Origin: Alphaproteobacteria bacterium
GTDB taxonomy: Bacteria > Pseudomonadota > Alphaproteobacteria > Bin95
Direction of reading: 5' to 3'
DNA: 31,373 nucleotides
Assembly (NCBI GenBank): GCA_022822125.1
Contig: JAJECF010000222.1
Coordinates: 1 to 31,373 of the forward strand
The notes under the pieces were generated by a model that did no database searches, had not been told where the DNA came from, and saw nothing but the letters and a program-made list of their open reading frames with translations. Below, in pieces: positions 16,519 to 23,733 of the stretch (position 1 is its first letter; the number at the start of each line of letters is the position of its first letter). Both the position numbers and the translations under genes were made by a program.

Positions 16519-17375
16519 TGGAAACTGCCCGCTTCCTCCTGCGCAAGCTCGCCGCCGACAGGACGGCGGCGCTCGGCGCGCTCATCATCGTGCTGCTGGT
16601 CGTCGTCGCCATCGCTGCGCCGGTGCTCTCTACGCACCCGCAGGACATCTCCGAGTTCAACCCGCCGGGCCGCCTCCAGCCGCCGTCGGCCGAACATTTC
16701 TTCGGCACCGACCGCATGGGCTCCGATGTTTATTCGCGCATCCTGTTCGGCGCGCGGATCACCATCGCCATCGCCGTCATCGCCATCGGCGTCAGCGTGC
16801 TGATCGGCGTGCCTGTCGGTCTGGTCGCCGGCTACTACCGCAACTGGATTTCGGATGCGCTCATGCGCATATCGGACATTTTCCTGGCCGTGCCGCAAAT
16901 TGTGCTCGCCATCGCTATCGCCCAGACGCTCGGCCCCTCCATCGAGAACGTAATCCTCGCGCTATCCGCCACCTACTGGCCCTTCTGGGCGCGGCTCGTC
17001 TATGCGGAAACCCGCTCGGCGCTGAACGAAACCTATGTGGAGGCCTCCATCGCGCTCGGCGCTTCGCCCGGGCGGGTGATGATCTTGCACGTCCTGCCCA
17101 ACATTTCCTCCTCGCTCATCGTCCGCACCACGATCGGCATGGGCGGCACCATACTGACCGCCGCCACGCTCGGCTTCCTCGGCCTCGGCCCTCCGGCGCC
17201 CTCTCCGGAATGGGGGCGGACCATCGCCGAATCCCGCGAATTCCTCCCCGAAGCCTGGTGGTACGCCACGGCGCCGGGCCTCGCCATCTTCATGGTCGTC
17301 ATGGGCTTCAACCTGTTCGGCGACGGGCTGCGCGACATTCTCGATCCCCGCACCCGGCGGTCCGCCGATGGATGA
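16518..17375 (+). CDS. ABC transporter permease, DppC/OppC type
   Basis: This 285-residue permease is the partner of the upstream DppB-like protein. It starts METARFLLRKLAADRTAALG with a membrane helix (LIIVLLVVVAIAAPVLS). HFFGTDRMGSDVYSRILFGARI is the hallmark DppC/OppC segment (about 68-90). The coupling loop is YVEASIALGASPGRVMILHVLPN (about 175-197), and PPAPSPEWGRTIAESREFL with the closing FNLFGDGLRDILDPRTR is typical. The start at 16518 shares a base with the preceding stop. A longer in-frame extension back to 15993 only shadows the DppB gene. The 3' end overlaps the next ATPase gene by 8 bases. Confidence 0.93.
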   Translation: METARFLLRKLAADRTAALGALIIVLLVVVAIAAPVLSTHPQDISEFNPPGRLQPPSAEHFFGTDRMGSDVYSRILFGARITIAIAVIAIGVSVLIGVPVGLVAGYYRNWISDALMRISDIFLAVPQIVLAIAIAQTLGPSIENVILALSATYWPFWARLVYAETRSALNETYVEASIALGASPGRVMILHVLPNISSSLIVRTTIGMGGTILTAATLGFLGLGPPAPSPEWGRTIAESREFLPEAWWYATAPGLAIFMVVMGFNLFGDGLRDILDPRTRRSADG

Positions 17376-18390
17376 CCTGCTGACCGTCGCCGACCTCGAA
17401 GTCGGCTTCCGGACCGACCGCGGCCTCGCCCAGGTGCTCGACCGCGTGAATTTCCATGTCGGGCGCGGCGAGATCGTGGGCCTTGTCGGGGAATCCGGCT
17501 GCGGGAAGACAACGCTGGCGCGCGCGATCCTGGGCGTGCTGCCGGCCAATTCGGCGCGCATCTCCTCCGGCGTCATCGACTTCGACGGGCGCAACCTTCT
17601 GGCCGAGGACCCGCAGGACCTGGCCACGGAAGTCCGGGGCCGGCAGATCACCTTCGTGCCGCAGGACCCGTTCTCCTCCTTCAATCCGGTCTTCACCATC
17701 GGCGCCCAGATCGAGGAGCTGATGAAGTGGAAATCGCCGGATTCCGAACCCGCCGCCTCCTCCCGCTTCTACCCGCGCGCGCGCCGCCGGTCGGACCGCG
17801 CCCGCGTTCTCGAACTGCTGCGCACGGTCCAGCTTCCCGATCCCGAAGGCATATTGAAGAAATATCCGCATGAGGTGTCCGGCGGCCAGCGCCAGCGCCT
17901 GATGATCGCCATGGCGCTGCTGCCCGAGCCGCAGCTCATCATCGCCGATGAGCCGACGACCGCGCTCGATGTCACGATCCAGGCCCAGATCCTCAAGCTG
18001 CTGAAGCGCCTTGCGGCCGAGCGCCGCGTCTCTGTGCTCTTCACGACGCACGACCTCGGCACGGCCTATGAGATTTGCGACCGCGTCACTGTCATGTATG
18101 CGGGCCAGGAGGTCGAAAGCGCGCCCTCGGATGACTTCTTCGCCGCCCCGCGCCACCCCTACACGAAGCGCCTGCTGGAATCGCTGCCGTCGCGCGAGCA
18201 CGGCATCAGCGGCATACCCGGCCGGATTCCGGCGCTGATCGACCCGCCGACGGGCTGCCGCTTCCACCCGCGCTGCGACCGGGCGAGCGCGCGCTGCGCT
18301 GTGCTGCGCCCCGAGGTGTCGCCGGCGGGGCCCGCCCATCTCATCCGCTGCCACCATCCGGTGGAGCCTGTGCAGGAAGCTGCGTCATGA
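17368..18390 (+). CDS. ABC transporter ATP-binding protein, DppD/OppD type
   Basis: This 340-residue cytoplasmic ATPase powers import together with the next gene. Walker A is GESGCGKTT (41-49), the Q-loop [11 protein letters not shown], the signature [15 protein letters not shown], Walker [13 protein letters not shown], and the H-loop FTTHDLG. The C-terminal [15 protein letters not shown] segment is the Cys-containing extension of peptide-importer ATPases. A 20-residue polar insert, [20 protein letters not shown], lies between Q-loop and signature and is longer than usual. The ATG at 17368 lies inside the end of the permease gene. The stop overlaps the next start as ATGA. Confidence 0.93.
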   Translation: MDDLLTVADLEVGFRTDRGLAQVLDRVNFHVGRGEIVGLVGESGCGKTTLARAILGVLPANSARISSGVIDFDGRNLLAEDPQDLATEVRGRQITFVPQDPFSSFNPVFTIGAQIEELMKWKSPDSEPAASSRFYPRARRRSDRARVLELLRTVQLPDPEGILKKYPHEVSGGQRQRLMIAMALLPEPQLIIADEPTTALDVTIQAQILKLLKRLAAERRVSVLFTTHDLGTAYEICDRVTVMYAGQEVESAPSDDFFAAPRHPYTKRLLESLPSREHGISGIPGRIPALIDPPTGCRFHPRCDRASARCAVLRPEVSPAGPAHLIRCHHPVEPVQEAAS

Positions 18391-19379
18391 CGGCGTCCGG
18401 CGCGGACCTGCTGCGCCTGGAGGGCCTGCGGAAATATTTCCCCATCCGCGATGTCTGGAAGCGCCGCATCGGCTGGCTGAAGGCGGTGGACGATGTTTCG
18501 CTCACGGTCGAGAAGGGCGAAATCCTGGGCATTGTCGGCGAGTCGGGCTGCGGCAAGTCCACCCTCGGCAAGACGGTGATGGGCATCCACAGCCCGACCG
18601 GCGGCCGCATCGTCTTCGAGGGCAACGACATTACCGACCTCAAGCCGCATCAGTCGCGCGAACTCCGCCGCGAACTTCAATACACATACCAGGATCCCGG
18701 CGCCTCGCTCGACCCGCGCTGGAAGATCGGCAAGGCGCTGGACGAGCCGCTGGTCATCCACACCGGCCTCGGCAGCGCCGAGCGCCGCGAGCGGGTGCAG
18801 GAAATCCTCTCCGCCGTCGGCCTTCCGGAAGGCCATCTCGACCTCTATCCGCATGAAATCTCCGGCGGCCAGCAGCGCCGCGTCGGCCTCGCCCGCATCC
18901 TCACCCTGCAGCCGAGCCTCGTGGTGCTGGACGAGCCGACTTCCGGGCTCGATGTGTCCGTGCAGGCGACCGTGCTCAACCTCTTCCTCGAATTGCAGAA
19001 GCGGTTCGACCTTACCTATGTCTTCATCTCGCACGACCTCTCCGTCGTGCGGATGATCTGCGACCGGGTCGCCGTCATGTATCTCGGCAAGGTGGTGGAG
19101 TTGGGCGCAACGGAGCGGTTGTTCAGCACGCCGCGCCATCCCTATACCCGCTCGCTGCTCTCCGCGATCCCCGAGATCGGCAAGCAACGGATCACCGACA
19201 CCTTCTGGCTGGAGGGCGAGCCGCCCGACCCCGGCAACCTGCCCTCCGGCTGCCGGTTCCGCACGCGCTGCCCGCTGGCCGCGCCCGAATGCGCGGCGGA
19301 GGTCCCGCCTCTGGTCGAGCATCTGCCCGGCCATGCCGACGCCTGCCTGTTCTCGGACCGCGCCGTTCCCGAAGCCTGA
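18387..19379 (+). CDS. ABC transporter ATP-binding protein, DppF/OppF type
   Basis: This 330-residue second ATPase subunit of the Opp/Dpp-type importer starts [20 protein letters not shown], a typical DppF opening. Walker A is GESGCGKST (51-59), the Q-loop [17 protein letters not shown], the signature [14 protein letters not shown], Walker [13 protein letters not shown], and the H-loop [10 protein letters not shown]-terminal [16 protein letters not shown] is the family Cys motif. The signature reads SGGQQRR instead of the commoner SGGQRQR; this variant is common in OppF-like proteins and is probably active. It is the last gene of the operon; a repeat element begins 17 bp after its stop. Confidence 0.93.
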   Translation: MTASGADLLRLEGLRKYFPIRDVWKRRIGWLKAVDDVSLTVEKGEILGIVGESGCGKSTLGKTVMGIHSPTGGRIVFEGNDITDLKPHQSRELRRELQYTYQDPGASLDPRWKIGKALDEPLVIHTGLGSAERRERVQEILSAVGLPEGHLDLYPHEISGGQQRRVGLARILTLQPSLVVLDEPTSGLDVSVQATVLNLFLELQKRFDLTYVFISHDLSVVRMICDRVAVMYLGKVVELGATERLFSTPRHPYTRSLLSAIPEIGKQRITDTFWLEGEPPDPGNLPSGCRFRTRCPLAAPECAAEVPPLVEHLPGHADACLFSDRAVPEA

Positions 19380-19396
19380 AACGCCGGCGCGGGTTA

Positions 19397-19719
19397 TACC
19401 AGCGGTGGTTGATCGGAACCGATGGCGCGGCACCTCCCTACCGCAGCCCGGGTCCTTCGTCCTCATCCTGAGTAGCGACCGCGCCAGCAGCCTGTCCTGA
19501 GCCTGTCGAAGGGGGCGCGTATCGAAGGATGCTCAACACCCGCCGCTGTCCCTCGATACGCGGCTGGCGCCGCTACTCGGGATGAGGATGGGCGGGCCGC
19601 AGACGCCGCCGCCTCTGAACCCCTCATCGGATGCGCCCAACCGGCTGAACCGGACAGCAATGGACTTGTTCCAGGCATGACAGGAAGAAGACATGAGGCC
19701 CAAATCGAAGCCGCTGGTA
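19397..19719. repeat. MITE-like repeat element, copy 1
   Basis: This 323-bp element fills the tail-to-tail gap between the DppF-like gene and the MFS gene. It has terminal inverted repeats TACCAGCGG (19397-19405) and CCGCTGGTA (19711-19719), flanked by TTA on both sides (19394-19396 and 19720-19722), a possible target duplication. Inside is a long palindrome: CCTCATCCTGAGTAGCG... (19461-19488) pairs with 19563-19587, and CGCGTATCGAAGG (19516-19528) pairs with 19551-19562. The TCCTGAGCCTGTCGAAGG motif at about 19495-19512 is a common repeat core in alphaproteobacterial genomes, as I remember it. No transposase is encoded, so it would be non-autonomous. The MFS stop codon is the reverse complement of the right TTA. 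Copy 2 is at 22130-22390, inverted. Confidence 0.75.
19461..19587. terminator. Long palindrome in repeat copy 1, possible two-way terminator
   Basis: The outer arms (19461-19488 and 19563-19587) share CCTCATCC, GAGTAGCG and GCGCCAGC with one bulge. The inner arms (19516-19528 and 19551-19562) share the CGCGTATCGA core. Transcripts from either side (DppF or MFS) would fold into this stem. It has no U-tract, so a Rho-independent role is doubtful; it could act as an mRNA end stabiliser or antiterminator block between the converging genes. Confidence 0.35.
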
Positions 19720-20904
19720 TTACGCCCCGGGCTGCGCTCCGCGCCGCATCCGCCGCGCCAGGGCCGCCGCCAGCAGCAGGCTGCATGCCGAGAGCGCCGC
19801 CATGAACCAGAAGGCATCGCCGCCGAAACGGTCATAGAGCGGACCGGACAGCACAAGCATGAGCCCCGTGGCGCCGCCCATCGCAATGGATGAATAGAGG
19901 CCCTGCGCCGTCGCCGAGATTTCCGGCGCGACATGGCGCTGGAGCCAGGTCATGCCGCCCAGATGCGTGGCGGCGAAGGTGAAGCCGTGCAGCATCTGGA
20001 CGGGCGCAAGCAGCCAGAGGTCGGTGGTGAGCGCAGTTCCGGCCCAGCGGAGCATAGCGGCCGAGGCGCCGAGCGCGATCAGGCCGGCGATGCCCAGCCG
20101 GTCGGCGATCCGGTTGCCGAGCGCGAACAGCGCCACTTCCGAGATGACGCCGACCGCCCAGAGCGGCCCGATGACATCCTTGCCGTGCCCGGCGGCCTCC
20201 CAGTGGATCGTGCCGAACCCCATCAGCACCGCATGGCTCGCCATGTTCAGGGCGATGGCGGCGGCGCAGAGCAGGAAGCCGGTGTCGCGAAGCAGGCGGC
20301 CGACCGCCCGGCGCGAGGCGCGCCGCGCTTCCGGGCGGGCGTCGGGCAGGGCTGCGGCCGCCGCGGCCACCAGCAGCAGCCCGCCGACCATGGCCAGAAC
20401 GATGGCCTCGTCCCCGCGCCCGGCGAGCGCCCATCCGCCCGTCGTCGAGGCGAGGATGAAGGCGACCGAGCCCCAGACGCGCATCCTGCCGTAATCGAAC
20501 CCGCGGGCCCGCGCCGTCAACAGCGCGATGTTGTCGGAAAGCGGCAGGGTCGGCCCGTGGGCGAGCGCGAACAGCAGCACAAGGCCGAGGACCGGCCAGA
20601 AGCCGTCCGCCAGCGGGAAGCAGGCCGCCACGGCGACGGAGGCGATGGCGAAGCCGACCGCATAGCGCTTCCGGTCCCCCCGCCAGTCGGCAAAGCGCAT
20701 CACCGCCGGGTTGACGGCCACGCGCAGCCACATGCTCGCGGCCATGACCCAGGCGATATCGGGCGCATCCAGGCCCCGCGATTCCAGCCAGAGCGGGAAA
20801 AAGGGCTGATAGACGCCGACCATGGCGAAATAGGCGGTATAGAAGAGCGAAATGCGGAGCGCCGGGCGCGCGGTCTCCGTCAGCCGGACCCGGGAGGTGC
20901 TCAT
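19720..20904 (-). CDS. MFS transporter, HcaT/nucleoside-symporter-like
   Basis: This 394-residue 12-helix major facilitator protein of the MFS_1-like group includes HcaT (3-phenylpropionate) and LacY/NupG-like symporters. The N-terminal helix has LRISLFYTAYFAMVGVYQPF with FPLWLESRGLDAPDIAWVMA, a strong HcaT-type signature. The loop 2-3 motif is MRFADWRGDRKR, and PTLPLSDNIALLTARARGFD-like residues with YGRMRVWGSVAFILAS follow. A central polar linker ARPEARRASRRAVG lies at about 205-218, and the C-terminal half repeats the fold. The ATG at 20904 leaves 51 bp to the divergent TPP-enzyme gene. Its TAA is provided by the edge of repeat copy 1. It may import the acid used by that enzyme; the substrate is unknown. 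Confidence 0.85.
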   Translation of the reverse strand: MSTSRVRLTETARPALRISLFYTAYFAMVGVYQPFFPLWLESRGLDAPDIAWVMAASMWLRVAVNPAVMRFADWRGDRKRYAVGFAIASVAVAACFPLADGFWPVLGLVLLFALAHGPTLPLSDNIALLTARARGFDYGRMRVWGSVAFILASTTGGWALAGRGDEAIVLAMVGGLLLVAAAAAALPDARPEARRASRRAVGRLLRDTGFLLCAAAIALNMASHAVLMGFGTIHWEAAGHGKDVIGPLWAVGVISEVALFALGNRIADRLGIAGLIALGASAAMLRWAGTALTTDLWLLAPVQMLHGFTFAATHLGGMTWLQRHVAPEISATAQGLYSSIAMGGATGLMLVLSGPLYDRFGGDAFWFMAALSACSLLLAAALARRMRRGAQPGA

Positions 20905-20955
20905 GCCTCGGGCCTCCGGTATATGAAAGCGCCGACAGGGGGAGCCGGAACGGAC
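20905..20955. promoter_or_regulatory. Short divergent promoter region (MFS / TPP enzyme)
   Basis: Only 51 bp separate the MFS start (20904) from the TPP alpha start (20956), so both promoters must overlap or lie partly inside the coding regions. GGGGGAGCCGGAACGG before 20956 contains a possible ribosome site. An alternative in-frame ATG at 20923 would add 11 residues to the alpha subunit and shrink the gap to 18 bp. Confidence 0.5.
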
Positions 20956-21480
20956 ATGGATGACTGGCGGGACAGGATTTTCGAGGCCATCAAGGCGGCG
21001 GGCGTGACACAGGTCGCCTATGTGCCGGATGCCGGGCACAGCCGGCTGATCGAGCGGTCGATAGAGGACAACGACCTGCGCGCGGTGTCGCTCACCACCG
21101 AGGAAGAGGGCGTGGCGTTGCTCGCCGGCGCCTGGCTCGGCGGCGCCAGGGGCGTGCTGCTGCTGCAGTCCTCGGGCGTCGGCAATTGCGTCAACATGCT
21201 CTCCCTTGCCAGAACCTGCGCCTTCCCGCTGGTGATGCTGGTGACCATGCGCGGCGAATGGGGCGAGTTCAATAGCTGGCAGAAGCCGATGGGCATGACG
21301 ACCCAGGCGCATCTGGAGCTTTGCGGGGCCGCGTGCTACCGCTGCGACCGGCCGGAGGATGTGCGCGAGACGGTCGAGACGGCCTTCCGCTTCGCCTATT
21401 ACACCAATTCCATCACCGCCGTGCTGCTGGGGCAGCGTCTGATCGGCGCCAAGGTCTTCGAGGAGCCGGAAGCATGCTGA
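20956..21480 (+). CDS. ThDP-dependent decarboxylase alpha subunit (sulfopyruvate/phosphonopyruvate decarboxylase type)
   Basis: This 174-residue protein corresponds to the pyrimidine-binding (PYR) half of a thiamine-diphosphate decarboxylase, as in the ComD subunit of sulfopyruvate decarboxylase. It starts WRDRIFEAIKAAGVTQVAYV. YVPDAGHSRLI and SLTTEEEGVALLAGAWLGG (with the catalytic Glu near residue 50) follow, then GVLLLQSSGVGNCVNML and FNSWQKPMGMTTQAHLELCG. The family removes CO2 from 3-sulfopyruvate or 3-phosphonopyruvate to give the 2-carbon aldehyde. The ATG at 20956 is preferred because the MDDWRDRIFEAI start aligns with related proteins; the ATG at 20923 is an alternative. The stop overlaps the next start by 7 bases. 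A diverse ComD-like family makes the exact substrate uncertain. Confidence 0.82.
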   Translation: MDDWRDRIFEAIKAAGVTQVAYVPDAGHSRLIERSIEDNDLRAVSLTTEEEGVALLAGAWLGGARGVLLLQSSGVGNCVNMLSLARTCAFPLVMLVTMRGEWGEFNSWQKPMGMTTQAHLELCGAACYRCDRPEDVRETVETAFRFAYYTNSITAVLLGQRLIGAKVFEEPEAC

Positions 21481-22049
21481 ACCGGAGGGAGGCGGTGCGC
21501 CGGCTGCTGGCGGACCGGGGCGACATGCTGGTGGTCGCGGGCCTGGGCCAGCCCTGCTACGACTGCTTCGCGGCGGGCGACGACCCGCGCAGCTTTTATC
21601 TCTGGGGCGCAATGGGCGGGGCCGTGCCGACGGGCCTCGGGCTCGCTCTGGCGCAGCCCGAACGCCGGGTGCTGGTGGTGACGGGCGACGGCGATGCGCT
21701 GATGAGCGTGGGCGCGTTCGCGACCGTCGGAGCCGAGGCGCCGGAGAATCTGGCGATCTGCATTCTGGACAATGAACGCTATGGAGAGACCGGCGGGCAG
21801 GTGACGCATACCGCGCGCGGCGCCGACCTGGCGGCAATGGCGGCTGCGGGCGGTGTGCGGCAGGCGCGGACGGTGCGCACGGAAGCGGAGCTGACGGACG
21901 CCATCGGCGCGCTCCGGTCCGGCGCCGGCCCGCTGGTCGCGGTTCTCAAGGTCGCGCCGGAGAGCCAGCCCGGCGCGCTGCCGCCGCAGGACGGCCCGCA
22001 TCTCAAGCGCCGCTTCCGCAGCGCCGCGCTCGGCGTCGAGGACAGGTAG
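21474..22049 (+). CDS. ThDP-dependent decarboxylase beta subunit (sulfopyruvate/phosphonopyruvate decarboxylase type)
   Basis: This 191-residue protein is the pyrophosphate-binding (PP) half of the enzyme, like ComE. The Mg-ThDP motif starts at GDGDALM (71-77) and ends at LDN (98-100), the standard GDG-to-N spacing. FYLWGAMGGAVPTGLGLALA (41-60) and ERYGETGGQVTHT (101-113) are hallmarks of this group. The ATG at 21474 overlaps the alpha gene's end, so the subunits are likely made together. The last 10 residues are loosely conserved. No Xsc, phosphonoacetaldehyde hydrolase or PEP mutase gene is in the window, so the product's fate is not visible here. The gene ends 81 bp before repeat copy 2. 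Confidence 0.85.
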   Translation: MLNRREAVRRLLADRGDMLVVAGLGQPCYDCFAAGDDPRSFYLWGAMGGAVPTGLGLALAQPERRVLVVTGDGDALMSVGAFATVGAEAPENLAICILDNERYGETGGQVTHTARGADLAAMAAAGGVRQARTVRTEAELTDAIGALRSGAGPLVAVLKVAPESQPGALPPQDGPHLKRRFRSAALGVEDR

Positions 22050-22129
22050 GAGGCCGGCTTTCCTCACCGCGCGCCTCCTTCCCGCGGCGTATGTTTCGAC
22101 ATCGCTGCGCGACAGGCTGGCGGGCGTCT

Positions 22130-22390
22130 TACCAACGGCCTCGATTTGGGCCTCACTGGCGAATGCCGCCCGGTTTCTCCTTTTTGCGTCGGTCCGCCCG
22201 GCGCCTCTCCTCATCCTGAGTAGCGGCTGCGTCAGCAGGCGCGTATGTCCTGAGCCTGTCGAAGGGGACGTCCCGCCCGCGTCCGGCCCCCTCGATACGC
22301 GGCTGGCGCCGCTACTCGGGGTGAGGACAAAGGACCGGGGCTACGGCAGGGAGGCGCTGCGCCATCGGTTCCGATCAACAACCGCTGGTA
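22130..22390. repeat. MITE-like repeat element, copy 2 (inverted relative to copy 1)
   Basis: This 261-bp element fills the tail-to-tail gap between the TPP beta and deaminase genes. Its termini are TACCAACGG (22130-22138, one mismatch to copy 1) and CCGCTGGTA (22382-22390). Its outer 82 bases match the outer 82 bases of copy 1 in reverse complement at about 73 positions, counted by hand. Its inner end (CTCGATTTGGGCCTCA at 22139-22154) matches copy 1's inner end. The internal palindrome lies at 22209-22326. Flanking triplets are TCT and TCA, so no exact target duplication remains. The deaminase stop codon (TGA, reading TCA at 22391-22393) directly abuts the right terminus. The 80 bp before the element (22050-22129) show nothing. 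Confidence 0.75.
22209..22326. terminator. Long palindrome in repeat copy 2, possible two-way terminator
   Basis: CCTCATCCTGAGTAGCGGC from 22209 pairs with the segment ending at 22326 (GCTGGCGCCGCTACTCGGGG), allowing G-U pairs. It sits between the converging TPP beta and deaminase genes, the same geometry as copy 1. No U-tract is present, so termination would need another mechanism. Confidence 0.35.
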
Positions 22391-22843
22391 TCAGTCTTCA
22401 GCAATGTCCTCTGCCCAGAGTTCGGGCTGTTCCTCGATGAAGCGGGTCATGAGCGCGATGCAGTCCGGGTCGTCGGCCACGACGACCTCGACGCCTCGTT
22501 CGCGCAGGAAATCCTCATTGCCCCCGAAGTTCGTGTTCTCCGCGATGACGACGCGGGGTATGCCGAACTGGACGATCGTGCCCGAGCACATCATGCAGGG
22601 CGAGAGCGAGGTGTAGAGGGTCGTGTCGCGGTAGGTCCGCTGGCGGCCCGCCTTGCGCAGCGCGTTCATCTCTCCATGCGCGATGGGGTCGCCGTCTTGC
22701 ACGCGCCGGTTCCGGCCCTGCGCGACCACGGCGTCCCCGCGCGCAAGCACGGCGCCGATGGGGCAGCCGCCTTCCTCGAACCCGGCCCTGGCTTCGTCAT
22801 ATGCGATGCGCAGCATCCGGCGGTCCGTGTCGGTCAGGCTCAT
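22391..22843 (-). CDS. Cytosine deaminase, yeast Fcy1-like nucleoside/nucleobase deaminase
   Basis: This 150-residue zinc deaminase of the cytidine-deaminase fold has H56-G-E58 (catalytic Glu) and SPCMMCSG with Cys83 and Cys86 as zinc ligands. Its whole length parallels yeast cytosine deaminase Fcy1: GCPIGAVL, GRNRRVQDGDPIAHGEMNAL, TYRDTTLYTSLSPC, QFGIPRVVIAENTNF, RGVEVVVADDPDC, and the closing EEQPELWAEDIAE, which matches Fcy1's end (RPQDWFEDIGE). It should convert cytosine (or a substituted pyrimidine) to uracil plus ammonia. This is unlike the usual bacterial CodA amidohydrolase. The ATG at 22843 overlaps the upstream hydrolase stop (ATGA). It is the last gene of the Pot-type operon. Guanine or creatinine-type deaminase activity is a less likely alternative. 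Confidence 0.85.
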   Translation of the reverse strand: MSLTDTDRRMLRIAYDEARAGFEEGGCPIGAVLARGDAVVAQGRNRRVQDGDPIAHGEMNALRKAGRQRTYRDTTLYTSLSPCMMCSGTIVQFGIPRVVIAENTNFGGNEDFLRERGVEVVVADDPDCIALMTRFIEEQPELWAEDIAED

Positions 22844-23721
22844 CTCTGTGGTCCTCCATAATAGGGAAGCCGTTCGGTGCGGATGTCATGGCCCTGTGCG
22901 GAAAGGGCATCCAGGTGGCCGGCGATGTCCTCCAGCCGGGCGACCCAGACCTTGCGGGTCGCCATGACCTCCTCCAGCCAGCGCTCGACCAGCCGCCAGC
23001 GGGCCAACCGGCCGGTCAGGAAAGGGTGCAGGATCAGCATGAAGAAACCGCCGGCTTCGTATTGCGCCTCGAATTCCTCCCAGAAACCGGCCAGCCCAGC
23101 GGAGGGTCCGCGTACCGGCATCATGTAGCCGATTTCGGCATAGTGCGCGAAGGGCGGCCAGTCATCCGCAGCCCAGTGGACCGGCATCTCCCAGAGCGAA
23201 CCGTCCGCCGTCGTCATCCGGTAGGGGATGTCGTCCGCCATGAGTGAGCTGTCATAGCGGAACCCGTGCCGGACCGTCAGGTCGATCACCTGCTGCGTGA
23301 CATTGTAGACGGGCGCGCGGTAGCCGCGCGGGACGGCGCCGCAGATCCGGCGGTGGGCGTCCAAGGCTTTCTCGAATGCTTCCGCCTGGGGCTGTCCCCG
23401 CGTCGTCACCGGATCCTCGTGAATCCAGCCGTGATGTCCGATCTCGTGCCCCTCGCCCAGGATCGCCTCGACCGCATCGGGATAGGTCTCCAGGCACCAG
23501 CCGGGGATGAAGAAGCTCTGCCTGATCCCGAGACGCCGGTAGGTCGCGAGGATGCGGGGGATCGCGACGGTCGGCCCGTAGCGTCCCATGGAGACCGGGT
23601 AGAGCCGGTCGAATCCGTCCTCCGGCCGCGCGATGTGAATCAAGCTGTCGGCATCCATGTCGAAGGTGATTGCGACCGCGCATCTTGCGCCGTCGGGCCA
23701 GGGAATCGGGTTCCGGATCAT
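22840..23721 (-). CDS. Polysaccharide-deacetylase-fold hydrolase (cyclic imidase/allantoinase-like)
   Basis: This 293-residue protein belongs to the NodB/polysaccharide deacetylase fold, in the subgroup with H. pylori PgdA, allantoinase PuuE and Pseudomonas cyclic imide hydrolase. TFDMDADS has the metal Asp pair D21 and D23. GHEIGHHGWIHEDP supplies H97-x3-H101, GYRAPVYNV is the motif-3 segment, and FFMLILHPFLTGR holds the last His. There is no signal peptide, which argues against a cell-wall substrate and for a small cytoplasmic one. It sits between a Pot-type ATPase gene and a cytosine deaminase gene, so a ring-opening hydrolase of an imide, ureide or dihydropyrimidine is a reasonable inference. 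The ATG at 23721 follows 12 bases after the ATPase stop. Confidence 0.8.
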   Translation of the reverse strand: MIRNPIPWPDGARCAVAITFDMDADSLIHIARPEDGFDRLYPVSMGRYGPTVAIPRILATYRRLGIRQSFFIPGWCLETYPDAVEAILGEGHEIGHHGWIHEDPVTTRGQPQAEAFEKALDAHRRICGAVPRGYRAPVYNVTQQVIDLTVRHGFRYDSSLMADDIPYRMTTADGSLWEMPVHWAADDWPPFAHYAEIGYMMPVRGPSAGLAGFWEEFEAQYEAGGFFMLILHPFLTGRLARWRLVERWLEEVMATRKVWVARLEDIAGHLDALSAQGHDIRTERLPYYGGPQR

Positions 23722-23733
23722 CCGCGCCTCCGG

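Noticed and set aside
19397..22390. Classical composite transposon formed by the two repeat copies
   Set aside because: Neither copy encodes a transposase and none lies between them; the copies are MITE-like, so active composite transposition cannot be claimed.
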